DNA from: an uncultured Clostridia bacterium
GTDB taxonomy: Bacteria; Bacillota; Clostridia; TANB77; CAG-508
Assembly: GCA_944386165.1 (NCBI GenBank)
Contig: CALXAA010000012.1
Location: forward strand, 1 to 46,245
Direction of reading: 5' to 3'
DNA length: 46,245 nt
Below, piece after piece: positions 33,921-42,985 of the stretch (position 1 is the first letter of the stretch; each line of letters starts with the position of its first letter). A program made the position numbers and the translations under genes. Below the pieces are notes generated by a model that worked only from the letters and a program-made list of their open reading frames with translations, made no database searches and was not told where the DNA came from.

Positions 33921-35642
33921 TTATTTTTGATTTAAGACTTTTTTCAACTCTTCATGCCTTTTTATTTTTAATGTGGTTGTTTTTATTAGTTCTTCTTCTG
34001 TTATAATCATTTCCCTAACATATTTGTATTTTGGCATTAATTTATTTACTTCTTTAATTTTTTCCCATAAAAATTTTTGAATGTTTTCTTCGCCTTCAAT
34101 ATTATAAAGTTCTTTTATTAATTCTTTGTCATATACTATTTCTGCACAAACTTTTACATCTCCATCTGTTTCTTTTTTTTCATAAACAAATGATTCTTTT
34201 ATTCCTTCAACTTTATTTAGTAATGTTTCAATTTCTTCAGGGAATACATTTTTTCCATTATTTAGTACAATAACACTTTTCTTTCTTCCTAATATATAAA
34301 TAAATCCTTCATTATCTATTTTTGCAAGGTCTCCTGTGTGAAACCAGCCATCTGGCTCTATAGCTTCTTTTGTTGCTTCTTCATTGTCATAATACCCTAA
34401 CATTACAGATGGCCCTTTTGCCATTAATTCTCCTACACCTTCTTCATTAGGGCTATCTATTTTTACTTCAACACTTGGGAATTTTTTTCCTATTGAACCT
34501 GTTTTTCTGCATTTTGGTGTTTCTGCAGCAATTACTGGTGATGTTTCTGTTAATCCATAACCTTGTTCTACATCAAATCCTAAGTCATTAAAACCTTTTT
34601 CCGTTTCTGGGTCAAGTGCCGCTCCTCCTGTAACTACTAGCTTTAATTTTGGTCCTAAGCTTTCATGCACTTCTCTGAATAGTCTTTTTCTAAGGTCTAT
34701 TTTTACTTTTAATAATAAATTGGATATTTTTTTGCCTTTTTCTAGTGTTTCTAATTTTCCTTTTTTTTCAATAGTTTTCATTACTTTTCTATATATTATA
34801 TCAAATACGGCAGGAACTGATATCATTGCTGTTATTCCAAATTCTTTTATATTGTCTGCCATATGTTTTACACCTTCACAGAATGTTATACAACCTCCTA
34901 TTGAAACTGGATATAAAAATCCAACTGTACATTCAAATACATGGTGTAATGGTAAGAATGATAAAAATACATCTTCATCTGTTAAGTCAAATCTTTGTAT
35001 TATATCCATTACATTTGTTACTATATTTTTGTGTGACAACATTACAGCTTTTGACATTGATGTTGTTCCTGATGTGAATAACATTATTCCCATTTCGTCT
35101 GGATTAATTGTTGCTTCTAGAAATCTATTATCTCCACTTTCTAGTAATTTTTTTCCTTTTTCTAATAATGATTTTAGAGAATATATACCATTTGTATTTT
35201 CTTGTAAGTCCATTGATATAAAATATTGTAAATTTGTATTTTTCTTTTCTCTTAATTCATTCATTATTTTATCATATTTACTTGAATAAAATATTGCTTC
35301 AACTTGTGATCGTAGAATTAAGCTTTCAAGTTCATTATCTGGTAATGCTTTATCTAGTGGAACTACTACTCCTGCCCCTGATACTATTGCTAAATATGAA
35401 AGTTCCCATTCATATCTATTTTCTGAAATAACTGCTATTCTTTTATCTTTTAATCCCATTTGGATTAATGCTGTTCCTAGCCTATTTATTTCATCTCTAA
35501 ATTCTTTATGTGTTATTGTTTTAAATTTACCTTTTTCTTCTGTTTTAAACATATAGGCAGGTCTATCTGCATAAGCCTCTCCTGTTTGTTTTAACATATC
35601 TTTTAAGTCTGTGTAATGCATTTTTTTTGATTTTGATTCCAT
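33921..35642 (-). CDS. Long-chain acyl-CoA synthetase (AMP-binding)
   Basis: The 573-residue adenylate-forming enzyme has the P-loop-like FTSGTTSMSKAVMLSH (note STT-S-M-SK in place of the usual TGxPK), the GYGLTETSP motif, GWFHTGDLAKID and GRKKSVIVLNNGKNVFPEEIE, with a catalytic Lys near the end (KTTTLKIKRHE). It would activate fatty acids to acyl-CoA. Fatty-acid rather than acetate use is inferred from the FadD-like layout and the TetR partner. GGAGG precedes the start, and it lies 14 bases after the tetR gene. Confidence 0.88.
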   Translation of the reverse strand: MESKSKKMHYTDLKDMLKQTGEAYADRPAYMFKTEEKGKFKTITHKEFRDEINRLGTALIQMGLKDKRIAVISENRYEWELSYLAIVSGAGVVVPLDKALPDNELESLILRSQVEAIFYSSKYDKIMNELREKKNTNLQYFISMDLQENTNGIYSLKSLLEKGKKLLESGDNRFLEATINPDEMGIMLFTSGTTSMSKAVMLSHKNIVTNVMDIIQRFDLTDEDVFLSFLPLHHVFECTVGFLYPVSIGGCITFCEGVKHMADNIKEFGITAMISVPAVFDIIYRKVMKTIEKKGKLETLEKGKKISNLLLKVKIDLRKRLFREVHESLGPKLKLVVTGGAALDPETEKGFNDLGFDVEQGYGLTETSPVIAAETPKCRKTGSIGKKFPSVEVKIDSPNEEGVGELMAKGPSVMLGYYDNEEATKEAIEPDGWFHTGDLAKIDNEGFIYILGRKKSVIVLNNGKNVFPEEIETLLNKVEGIKESFVYEKKETDGDVKVCAEIVYDKELIKELYNIEGEENIQKFLWEKIKEVNKLMPKYKYVREMIITEEELIKTTTLKIKRHEELKKVLNQK

Positions 35643-35656
35643 TTTTTATCCTCCAA

Positions 35657-36238
35657 TTATTTTTGGTTTTGTTTGTTTCTTAGTCCATTTATTACTGTAT
35701 TTTCATATTCATGATATAATTGCATTATGTTCATGTTTTCTCTTTCTCTTTTTTGATAAACAAGTGTTGAACATATTAACCCATATATTTCTGATGCAAT
35801 TGCTCTTGTATCACCTTTTTTTATTTCTCCTTTTTCAATTCCTTCTTGTACTATTTTTTCTATTTGCCCAATGTATTGATATACAAGGTCTTGACATTTT
35901 TTGTTTCTTTCTTTGGTTCCCCAAAATTGACTTAATAATATTGTTATTATATTTTCATATTTTGCAACTATTTTTATTTGAATTAGTACAATTGCTTTTA
36001 TTTTATCTATATAATTGTTGTGTTTTGATGTTTTTATATCTACACTATTTTGTAATAGTTTTATTCCTTCTTCAATTAAAAAGTTAAATATTTCTTCTTT
36101 ACTTGAAAAATGATAATATAGTGTTCCTTTTGCAACTCCTACTGTTGCTGTTATATCCTCTATACTTGTTGCGTCATAACCTTTTTCCGCAAATAATTTC
36201 ATTGATGTTTCAAATATTTTTCTTTTTGTTTTATTCAT
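35657..36238 (-). CDS. TetR-family transcriptional regulator
   Basis: The 193-residue protein begins with the TetR helix-turn-helix: RKIFETSMKLFAEKGYDATS, then IEDITATVGVAKGTLYYHFSSKEEIF, followed by a ligand-binding helical domain. It lies directly upstream of the acyl-CoA synthetase in one operon, so it probably represses itself and that gene in response to an acyl-CoA or fatty acid, as FadR/FabR-type TetR proteins do. That specific ligand is inference. Its promoter is at 36269-36297. Confidence 0.92.
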   Translation of the reverse strand: MNKTKRKIFETSMKLFAEKGYDATSIEDITATVGVAKGTLYYHFSSKEEIFNFLIEEGIKLLQNSVDIKTSKHNNYIDKIKAIVLIQIKIVAKYENIITILLSQFWGTKERNKKCQDLVYQYIGQIEKIVQEGIEKGEIKKGDTRAIASEIYGLICSTLVYQKRERENMNIMQLYHEYENTVINGLRNKQNQK

Positions 36239-36268
36239 TTTTTCTCATTCCTTTAAATTTATAGCTAT

Positions 36269-36297
36269 ATTATATAACGTATTTTTTATTTGTGCAA
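36269..36297 (-). promoter_or_regulatory. Promoter of the tetR-acyl-CoA synthetase operon
   Basis: TTGCAC (36297-36292), 17 bases, TATAAT (36274-36269) on the minus strand. Confidence 0.75.
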
Positions 36298-36371
36298 GAG
36301 TTTTTTTGTGGTTTGAATTAATAGTCAATTTGTTATTGGATAATGATTTTGAATTTTTTATATAATTGTAC

Positions 36372-36400
36372 TTGTTTTTTTTAACATAATATTGTATAAT
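36372..36400 (+). promoter_or_regulatory. asnS promoter
   Basis: TTGTTT (36372-36377), 17 bases, TATAAT (36395-36400). The leader would be about 30 bases, too short for a T-box. Confidence 0.65.
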
Positions 36401-36434
36401 TTTGGCATACTATCAATAGAAAGAAGGAATTTAT

Positions 36435-37823
36435 ATGGCTAATTTAACAATTAAAGATTTATACAAAAACACAAGTAGTTATGCAGACAAAGAAGTTACA
36501 CTTGAAGGATGGACAAAAACTATTAGAGATTCTAAAACATTTGGTTTTATAGAACTTAATGATGGTTCTTTTTTTAAAAATGTCCAAGTTGTTTTTAATG
36601 ATAATTTGTCTAATTTTAACAGTGTTGCAAAACTTACTATAAGTTCAACAATAAAAGTTACAGGAAAAGTTGTAATTACAGAAAATGCAAAACAGCCATT
36701 TGAGATTCATGCTACATCAATAGAAATTGAATCATTATGCCCAACAGATTATCCTCTTCAAAAGAAAAGACATTCTTTTGAATATTTAAGAACAATTGCA
36801 CATCTTAGACCAAGAACAAATACATTTAATGCTATTTTTAGAATTAGAAGTGTAGCAGCTTTTGCAATACATGAATATTTTCAAGATCGTGGATATGTTT
36901 ATGTTCATACACCTATTATAACCTGTGCAGATTGTGAAGGTTCTGCTGAAATGTTCAAATTAACAACTTTAAACTTAGATGAAGATTTACCAAAAAAAGA
37001 TGGTAAAGTTGACTTTTCAGAAGATTTATTTGGAAAAAAAGCTTATATTACAGGATCTGGTCAATTACATGGTGAAACTTTTGCTTCTGCTTTTGGAAAA
37101 ATTTATACTTTTGGTCCAACTTTAAGAAGTGAAAATTCTAATACAAAAACACATGCAAATGAATTTTGGATGATTGAACCTGAAATATCTTTCTGCGATT
37201 TAGAAGGCTTAATGGATATTGAAGAAGATTGTTTAAAATATATAGTAAAAACTGTTATGGAAAAATGTCCAGAAGAAATGGATTTTTGTGATAATTTTAT
37301 TGAAAAAGGTTTAAAAGAGAGATTAAATAAATTATTAAATTCTGAATTTGTTAGAATTGACCATAAAGATGTTATAGATATTTTGAAAAAAGCAGATAAA
37401 ACTTGGGAATTTGAACCAGAATATGGTGGAGATTTAGCTAAAGAGCATGAAAAATATATTACAGAATATTTCAATGGTCCAGTATTTGTTAAAAACTGGC
37501 CAAAAGATATAAAATCTTATTATATGAAAGTAAATCCAGATGGAAAAACAGTTGCTGCAGTTGACCTTGAAGTTCCAGGAACTGGAGAAATTATGGGTGG
37601 TTCTCAAAGAGAGGAAGATTATGATAAATTAGCTGCTCGTATGAAACAAATGGGAATTGAAACTGAACCTTTATACTGGTACTTAGATTTACATAGATTT
37701 GGTACTAATATTCATTCTGGTTTTGGAATAGGATTTGAGAGATTACTTATGTATATTACTGGTATTGAAAACATTAGAGATGTTATCCCTTATCCTAGAA
37801 CTCCAAATAATTGTGATTTTTAA
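36435..37823 (+). CDS. asnS: Asparaginyl-tRNA synthetase
   Basis: The 462-residue class II enzyme has an N-terminal OB-fold anticodon-binding domain (KEVTLEGWTKTIRDSKTFGFIELNDG), the hinge with HSFEYLRTIAHLRPRTN, motif 2 around FGPTLRSENSNTKTHANEFWM and motif 3 GFGIGFERLLMYITG. Asn rather than Asp specificity follows from the overall AsnRS pattern. Its transcription unit is monocistronic, with AAGGA before the ATG. No T-box leader is present, although many Firmicutes asnS genes have one. Confidence 0.95.
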   Translation: MANLTIKDLYKNTSSYADKEVTLEGWTKTIRDSKTFGFIELNDGSFFKNVQVVFNDNLSNFNSVAKLTISSTIKVTGKVVITENAKQPFEIHATSIEIESLCPTDYPLQKKRHSFEYLRTIAHLRPRTNTFNAIFRIRSVAAFAIHEYFQDRGYVYVHTPIITCADCEGSAEMFKLTTLNLDEDLPKKDGKVDFSEDLFGKKAYITGSGQLHGETFASAFGKIYTFGPTLRSENSNTKTHANEFWMIEPEISFCDLEGLMDIEEDCLKYIVKTVMEKCPEEMDFCDNFIEKGLKERLNKLLNSEFVRIDHKDVIDILKKADKTWEFEPEYGGDLAKEHEKYITEYFNGPVFVKNWPKDIKSYYMKVNPDGKTVAAVDLEVPGTGEIMGGSQREEDYDKLAARMKQMGIETEPLYWYLDLHRFGTNIHSGFGIGFERLLMYITGIENIRDVIPYPRTPNNCDF

Positions 37824-37840
37824 AAATATAAAAAAAGTTT

Positions 37841-37865
37841 ATGCACAGAAATTTTTTCTGTGCAT
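37841..37865. terminator. Terminator shared by asnS and the convergent gene
   Basis: A 10-base-pair stem (37841-37850 with 37856-37865) lies between the convergent stops. On the minus strand a T7 run follows a few bases later. Confidence 0.75.
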
Positions 37866-37871
37866 TTGTTA

Positions 37872-38378
37872 TTATCTAAATCTGTTATTACAACAACATG
37901 ATGAATTTGTATTATTTCCATTTGTTAAATTTATAGTGCTTAATCCACTTCTTCCATTACAACCACAATTATTTCCATTATTGCCATTACTTGAAGTACA
38001 TGTTACTGTATTTCCATTTATTCTGGCTACAACTTCACCATTACTGTTTAAAATAGTAAGTCTTTCATCATCTGTATTTCCATTGTTATTACAGCAACAA
38101 TTACATCCTTCATTATTATCATCACAACTTAAACATCTATTATTTCTAAAAAACCCAGAACGAGTAAATATACAATCAAAAAATGCTGCAAGAAATGCTA
38201 ATATTCCTAGAAATATAGCAAATATTATTAAAGTTGTATTTCCAAGAAAAGCTGCAACTAATAAAAAAATCGAAAAAAATGCAAATCCGACTAGAATTGG
38301 ACAATGGATAATTCTTTGTAAAACTATTGCTAATATTATTGTAGATAATATTAGCGCTAAAATTATAAATAAAGCCAT
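37872..38378 (-). CDS. Membrane protein with Cys/Asn-rich tail
   Basis: The 168-residue protein has two to three membrane helices (residues 1-65) followed by a soluble tail unusually rich in Cys, Asn and Gly: CNCCCNNNGN, NGNNCGCNG and SSCCCNN blocks around a short segment (RLTILNSNGEVVARINGN). AAAGGAG precedes the ATG. The Cys clusters could bind metal or form disulfide cross-links, as in some spore coat proteins. No family is recognised. The reading as spore- or envelope-associated is inference. Confidence 0.7.
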   Translation of the reverse strand: MALFIILALILSTIILAIVLQRIIHCPILVGFAFFSIFLLVAAFLGNTTLIIFAIFLGILAFLAAFFDCIFTRSGFFRNNRCLSCDDNNEGCNCCCNNNGNTDDERLTILNSNGEVVARINGNTVTCTSSNGNNGNNCGCNGRSGLSTINLTNGNNTNSSCCCNNRFR

Positions 38379-38440
38379 AATTCTATATCTCCTTTTGTTA
38401 TTTGATATATTTTATGATTTTACTTATATTTTGTTACAAA

Positions 38441-39178
38441 TTACTCATATTTAACTTCTAATAAATATAATCCATTTGGAGGAAGTGTTTTTCCGGCATT
38501 TTCTCTTTTACCCTCTTTTATAATGTTTTCTATTTGATTTGGCTCTATTTTTCCTAATCCTACTTCTACAAGTGTTCCCACAATAATTCTAACCATATTA
38601 TATAAAAAACCATTTCCTGTAAGTTCTATAAAAATTCTATCTCCATTTTGGTATATTTTTGTTTCATAAATAGTTCTAACACTGCTTTTACTGCTTGTTC
38701 CACTTGCTTTAAATGCTTTAAAATCATGTTCACCTTCAAAATATTTTATTGCTTGTTTCATTTTTTCAAAATTTAATTTTTGTGGAATATGTGTTTCTAA
38801 ATATCTGTAAATTGCTGATCCTTCAGGCGAATTATTTATAATATATCTATAGGTTTTTCTTTTACAATTTAATCTACTATGAAATCTTTCATCTACTTCT
38901 TCTGCTTTTTTTATTACAATTGATTTTTTTAGTTTTGAATTTATTGCTATTGCAAATTTTTCAATTGGTATTTGTGAATCTGTTTTGAAATTAGCAACTT
39001 GCCCAAGTGCATGTACACCTGCATCAGTTCTTCCAGAAGCATTTAATTCCACATCTTCACCTGTTATACTTTTTATTGCTTGTTCAATTGTTCCTTGTAT
39101 GTTTAATTTGTTTGGCTGTTTTTGCCATCCGTTAAAGTCTTTGCCATCATATTCTATAGTTAATTTTATATTTCTCAA
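38441..39178 (-). CDS. truA: tRNA pseudouridine synthase A (TTG start)
   Basis: The 245-residue protein has YDGKDFNGWQKQ, the active-site SGRTDAGVHALGQ (catalytic Asp52), FKAFKASGTSS and FLYNMVRIIVGTL, the TruA pattern. It makes pseudouridine at positions 38-40 of tRNAs. The start codon is TTG at 39178, with AGGAG eight bases upstream. It commonly follows ecf transporter genes in Firmicutes, but here follows the cdaA unit. Confidence 0.95.
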   Translation of the reverse strand: MRNIKLTIEYDGKDFNGWQKQPNKLNIQGTIEQAIKSITGEDVELNASGRTDAGVHALGQVANFKTDSQIPIEKFAIAINSKLKKSIVIKKAEEVDERFHSRLNCKRKTYRYIINNSPEGSAIYRYLETHIPQKLNFEKMKQAIKYFEGEHDFKAFKASGTSSKSSVRTIYETKIYQNGDRIFIELTGNGFLYNMVRIIVGTLVEVGLGKIEPNQIENIIKEGKRENAGKTLPPNGLYLLEVKYE

Positions 39179-39206
39179 TTTTACCTCTCCTATATTTTTT
39201 TAATTA

Positions 39207-39249
39207 AAAATGCCCCAATTTATTAATTTTTCATAATAATTGTGGCATT
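39207..39249 (-). terminator. cdaA terminator
   Basis: A 12-base-pair stem with one mismatch (arms near 39209-39220 and 39238-39249) follows the cdaA stop, with a T-rich tail on the minus strand. Confidence 0.7.
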
Positions 39250-39255
39250 ATTTAT

Positions 39256-40182
39256 TTATTGATTTTTTTTATTCTTTTTAAATATATTTTTTATTTTGTC
39301 TAATAATTTTTTTTGCTTATTTTTTGTTTCCTCAACATTAGAAAAACGTTTTGTAACAATATTGCTTATTAAAATCTTTTTTAAGACATCTTCTCTTACA
39401 TCTGCTATAAGTGTTCCGTCTTTTGCAACAGATACTTTTCCTGTTTCTTCTGAAACTATTATTGCAAGTGCATCTGATTCTTTTGATATTCCAATTCCTG
39501 CTCTATGGCGTGTTCCAAGTTCTTTTGCTATGTCTTGGTCACTTGCTAGAGGTAACATACATGCTGCAGCTGCTATTTTATTTTCACTTATTACAACTGC
39601 TCCATCATGTAATGGTGTGTTTGGAACAAATATGTTTACTAATAGTTGTGGTGATACTTCTGCATTCATTGGAATTCCTGTTGAGATTATGTCATTTATT
39701 TTTATATCTCTTTCTATAACAATTAATGCTCCTGTGTGTGTTTTTGCTAATTCAAATACTGCAATTACTATTTTATAAATGTCTTCTTTGGTTCTTGTTA
39801 CTATGTCTTTATCAAATCCAAAAAATCTTGAGAATTTATTTGTTCCTCCAAGTTGTTCTAGTGCTCTTCTTATTTCTGGTTGGAAAATAATAATTATTAG
39901 TATAACTCCCCAATCCATTATCATTGATAATATATAATTTAATATATATAAATTTAATAGTTTGCTTAATGCTGTTGCAATAACTAAAAATGCAATACCT
40001 TTTATTAATTGCCATGCTCTAGAACCTTTAACTATTTTTATTAGTTCATATGCTAAAAATAAAACTATTGCTATGTCAATTATTAAAGATACTAGTTTTA
40101 TTGGATATTGTTGCAAACTTTGTATATATGATAATATATTTTGTTCATAAAATGTATGCATTACATCTCCTATTTTTATCAT
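39256..40182 (-). CDS. cdaA: Diadenylate cyclase CdaA
   Basis: The 308-residue protein has three N-terminal membrane helices (about 28-50, 58-80, 85-100) and a DAC domain with the two catalytic motifs DGA (193-195) and RHR (225-227). It makes cyclic di-AMP, which controls K+ and osmolyte balance and wall integrity. The usual partners cdaR (ybbR) and glmM do not follow; a terminator comes instead. A 47-residue membrane peptide gene lies 35 bases upstream. A second ATG at 40161 with its own GGAG is an alternative start. A basic tail (about 280-308) is present. Confidence 0.95.
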   Translation of the reverse strand: MIKIGDVMHTFYEQNILSYIQSLQQYPIKLVSLIIDIAIVLFLAYELIKIVKGSRAWQLIKGIAFLVIATALSKLLNLYILNYILSMIMDWGVILIIIIFQPEIRRALEQLGGTNKFSRFFGFDKDIVTRTKEDIYKIVIAVFELAKTHTGALIVIERDIKINDIISTGIPMNAEVSPQLLVNIFVPNTPLHDGAVVISENKIAAAACMLPLASDQDIAKELGTRHRAGIGISKESDALAIIVSEETGKVSVAKDGTLIADVREDVLKKILISNIVTKRFSNVEETKNKQKKLLDKIKNIFKKNKKNQ

Positions 40183-40217
40183 TTTTTCTCCATTCTTTTG
40201 TTTTAATTATAATATAT

Positions 40218-40361
40218 TTATTTTTGAAAATTTGCTACAAGATAATATATAAATGTTGAGCAAGATGGTATTAATATTAAAGCAAGTACTATAACTGCTA
40301 AAACTTTTGTCATTAATTGTTTTTTATCTATTTTATTTGTTTTATTTTCCTTGTTTTTCAT
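40218..40361 (-). CDS. 47-residue single-pass membrane peptide upstream of cdaA
   Basis: The product begins MKNKENKTNKIDKKQLM and continues with one hydrophobic helix (about residues 20-43). AAAGGA lies nine bases before the ATG, and a promoter is at 40395-40422. It resembles the short DUF4044-type membrane peptides of Firmicutes in layout, though that is not proven. Being first in the cdaA unit, it may tune the cyclase or be an independent small membrane protein. Confidence 0.7.
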   Translation of the reverse strand: MKNKENKTNKIDKKQLMTKVLAVIVLALILIPSCSTFIYYLVANFQK

Positions 40362-40394
40362 TGCAATCAATCCTTTCTATTTATATACATAATT

Positions 40395-40422
40395 ATTATA
40401 GCACAAAAAAATAATTTTTCAA
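40395..40422 (-). promoter_or_regulatory. Promoter of the small-peptide and cdaA operon
   Basis: TTGAAA (40422-40417), 16 bases, TATAAT (40400-40395) on the minus strand. Confidence 0.65.
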
Positions 40423-40427
40423 TAACA

Positions 40428-41699
40428 TTAATAGACATTTTTTATTATTTTCCAAATCTCAAGAATTTTGCTTTTTGCATATTCTATTTTTTCTTCATAA
40501 TTTGTGTTAATATAAGCAATTACTTCCTTTTCTTCTACATAGTCTCCTACTTTTTTGTTTAAAATAATACCTGCACTATTGTCTATTTTATCTTCTTTTT
40601 TTAGTCTGCCAGCTCCAAGAAAACATGCTACTTTTCCAACTTCTTCTGCATTTATTTCTTTGATTATTCCACTAGTTTTGCTTTCAACTGGTATTATGTA
40701 TTTTGCTTTTTCAAATTTATTTGTATCATTTAAGTATGATATGTCTCCACCTTGATTTTGCACCATTTGTATTAGTTTTTCATATGCTTTACCATTACTA
40801 ATATTTTCTTGCATTTTTGCTTTATTATTTTCTATGTCATCTCCAAAACCAGCAAGTTTAATCATTTGTGCTCCAAGTTCAAAAACTACATCTTTTAAGT
40901 CTTTTGGCATATATCCTTTTAAAAAATTTACTGCTTCTATTACTTCTAATGTATTTCCTACTGAATTTCCAAGAGGTTCATCCATTTTTGTAAATACACA
41001 TACAACTTCTTTTCCTGCTAAATTTCCTATTTTTATCATAAGTTCTGCTAATTTGTGTGCTTCTTCTTGAGTTTTCATAAATGCACCTTTTCCAACTGTT
41101 ACATCTAGAACTATTTTGTTTGCACCACTTGCTATCTTTTTGCTCATAATACTTGATGCTATAAGTGGAATACTTTCTACACATGATATTGTATCTCTTA
41201 ATGCATACAATTTTTTGTCAGCTGGAGCTAAATTCATTGTTTGCCCTATCATACTTATTCCAACTTTTTCAACATTTGAAATAAATTCATCTACTTGGAT
41301 ATTTGTTCTATATCCTGGAATTGATTCCATTTTATCAACTGTTCCACCAGTAAATCCTAAACCTCTTCCTGACATTTTTGCTACAGGTATTCCTAGTGAT
41401 GCAATAATAGGTAGTAAAATTATCGAAACTTTATCTCCAACTCCTCCTGTACTATGTTTATCAACTATATTTGAACCTAATCTTGATAAATCAAGTACAT
41501 CACCTGAATATGCCATAGCTATGCTTAAATCTGTTGCTTCTCTTTCATTCATTCCATTGATATATATTGCCATAACTAATGCAGATGCTTGATAGTCTGC
41601 AATATTTCCATTTGTATATTCTTTAACAAAATATTCTATTTCTTCTTTACTTAATTCTTTACCATCTCTTTTTTTGGCAATTATTTCTAATATATTCAT
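40428..41699 (-). CDS. pdp: Pyrimidine-nucleoside (thymidine) phosphorylase
   Basis: The 423-residue protein has the N-terminal helical domain, KHSTGGVGDKVS (phosphate binding), KMSGRGLGFTGGTVDK, the SVESIPLIASSIMSKK segment and the C-terminal PYNP domain (HKAGRL-like VACFLGAGRLKKED). It splits pyrimidine nucleosides with phosphate for salvage. Firmicute enzymes of this type usually act on both uridine and thymidine, hence pdp rather than deoA. Confidence 0.93.
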   Translation of the reverse strand: MNILEIIAKKRDGKELSKEEIEYFVKEYTNGNIADYQASALVMAIYINGMNEREATDLSIAMAYSGDVLDLSRLGSNIVDKHSTGGVGDKVSIILLPIIASLGIPVAKMSGRGLGFTGGTVDKMESIPGYRTNIQVDEFISNVEKVGISMIGQTMNLAPADKKLYALRDTISCVESIPLIASSIMSKKIASGANKIVLDVTVGKGAFMKTQEEAHKLAELMIKIGNLAGKEVVCVFTKMDEPLGNSVGNTLEVIEAVNFLKGYMPKDLKDVVFELGAQMIKLAGFGDDIENNKAKMQENISNGKAYEKLIQMVQNQGGDISYLNDTNKFEKAKYIIPVESKTSGIIKEINAEEVGKVACFLGAGRLKKEDKIDNSAGIILNKKVGDYVEEKEVIAYINTNYEEKIEYAKSKILEIWKIIKNVY

Positions 41700-41714
41700 T
41701 GATTCTTCCTTTAT

Positions 41715-42239
41715 TTAAATATTTTCAATACTGTCTAAGGTGTAATTATTTTGATATCCTTTTGTATTTATAACTTGTATATTTGATGTATATTCCTCAT
41801 CTTCTGTATCTAAATCTGTTGTATATCCTACAATATAATATCCTGATTCTTCGTCACTTTGCACATCATTAAGACCTAATGAGACTAATGTTTCTGTATC
41901 TAAATAATAATATTCATATCCATATTGTTGTACACCTAAATTATTAAATTGTTCTTCTATGTCAGGATTATCAGATATTTTATGCCCTATTAAATATTTT
42001 CCTTTTAGTTCTTCTACTGCAGCAGTGTCTTGTAGGTTTATTGATTGAACTTCAAAATTATATTGTTCCAGATTTCCTTTTACAGAAGCTTCTATTAATA
42101 ACATATTTGTTTTTAAATCTTGTATTTTTGCTTCACTTATTATACTATTTCCATAATACATTGTCATTGTTGCTAATATTACTAATACTATTATCATTAT
42201 TGTTAGTGATATTAATGTAATTCCTTTGTTATTTCTCAT
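41715..42239 (-). CDS. Orphan type IV pseudopilin-like protein
   Basis: The 174-residue protein starts MRNNKGITLISLTIMIIVLVIL: a short basic leader, Gly, then an ITLISL hydrophobic helix, matching the prepilin-type cleavage/methylation signal (normally G/FTLIEL). The usual Glu at position +5 of the mature protein is Ser here, which weakens classic pilin packing. The rest is an acidic Tyr/Thr/Asp-rich globular domain. No prepilin peptidase, ATPase or PilC is nearby. It lies 15 bases after rnhB and before pdp, in a minus-strand string. Confidence 0.75.
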   Translation of the reverse strand: MRNNKGITLISLTIMIIVLVILATMTMYYGNSIISEAKIQDLKTNMLLIEASVKGNLEQYNFEVQSINLQDTAAVEELKGKYLIGHKISDNPDIEEQFNNLGVQQYGYEYYYLDTETLVSLGLNDVQSDEESGYYIVGYTTDLDTEDEEYTSNIQVINTKGYQNNYTLDSIENI

Positions 42240-42254
42240 GATTTTATCCTTTCT

Positions 42255-42881
42255 TTAAATAAAATGTTTTATAAATGTTTTTCTATGTATTGGACATGGT
42301 CCATTTTCTATAATTGCTTTTATATGTGAAGATGTGCCATATCCTTTATGAGTTGCAAAACCATATTGAGGATATATTTTATCCCATTCTCTCATTATTC
42401 TATCCCTTGTTACTTTTGCTATTATAGATGCTGCTGATATTGAATAACATTTTGCATCACCTTTTATTATTGATTCATATGGTATACCTAAAGTATTTAT
42501 TTTTGATAATGCATCTACTATTATTAAATCTGGTTTTTGTGTTAATTCTTGAAGTGACATTGTTAAGCCTTTTTTGGTAGCATTTAATATGTTAATTTCA
42601 TCAATTTCGTCTTGCCCTACTATGCCAATTCCATAACTTATTGCTTCATCTAAAATCAAATCATATAATTTTTCTCTTTTTTTCTCAGATACTTTTTTTG
42701 AATCATTTACTCCTTCTATCATGGAATTTTCTGGCATTATTACACTTGCAACTACAACAGGTCCTGCTAGTGGCCCTCTTCCTGCTTCATCTATTCCGCA
42801 TATATATTTAAAGCCTTTTTTTCTAAGTTCTTCTTCATATTTTTTTAAGTTTTTGAGTCTTTCTTCTTCTTTTTCTTTCAT
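42255..42881 (-). CDS. rnhB: Ribonuclease HII
   Basis: The 208-residue protein has the catalytic start YICGIDEAGRGPLAGPVV (Asp31, Glu32), GVNDSKKVSEKKRE, DALSKI and the THKGYGTSSH loop. It nicks RNA embedded in DNA-RNA hybrids and at single ribonucleotides. A short charged coiled-coil segment (residues 1-25) precedes the catalytic domain. GAAAGGG precedes the ATG, and a promoter is at 42934-42962. Confidence 0.96.
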   Translation of the reverse strand: MKEKEEERLKNLKKYEEELRKKGFKYICGIDEAGRGPLAGPVVVASVIMPENSMIEGVNDSKKVSEKKREKLYDLILDEAISYGIGIVGQDEIDEINILNATKKGLTMSLQELTQKPDLIIVDALSKINTLGIPYESIIKGDAKCYSISAASIIAKVTRDRIMREWDKIYPQYGFATHKGYGTSSHIKAIIENGPCPIHRKTFIKHFI

Positions 42882-42933
42882 TTTTCCCTTTCATTTTACA
42901 TTTAATTTTAAAATTTTTGATGTTTATACTAGT

Positions 42934-42962
42934 ATTTTATAATAATTTATATAAAATATCAA
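42934..42962 (-). promoter_or_regulatory. rnhB promoter
   Basis: TTGATA (42962-42957), 17 bases, TAAAAT (42939-42934) on the minus strand. Confidence 0.65.
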
Positions 42963-42985
42963 TATAATAAAAATAATTTACTTTG

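Noticed and set aside
36239..36434. T-box riboswitch upstream of asnS
   Set aside because: The promoter at 36372-36400 leaves a leader of about 30 bases, and no T-box sequence or terminator is seen.
40978..41184. Minus-strand 68-codon ORF inside pdp
   Set aside because: It overlaps the phosphorylase in another frame, with no ribosome binding site and a composition typical of a frame shadow.
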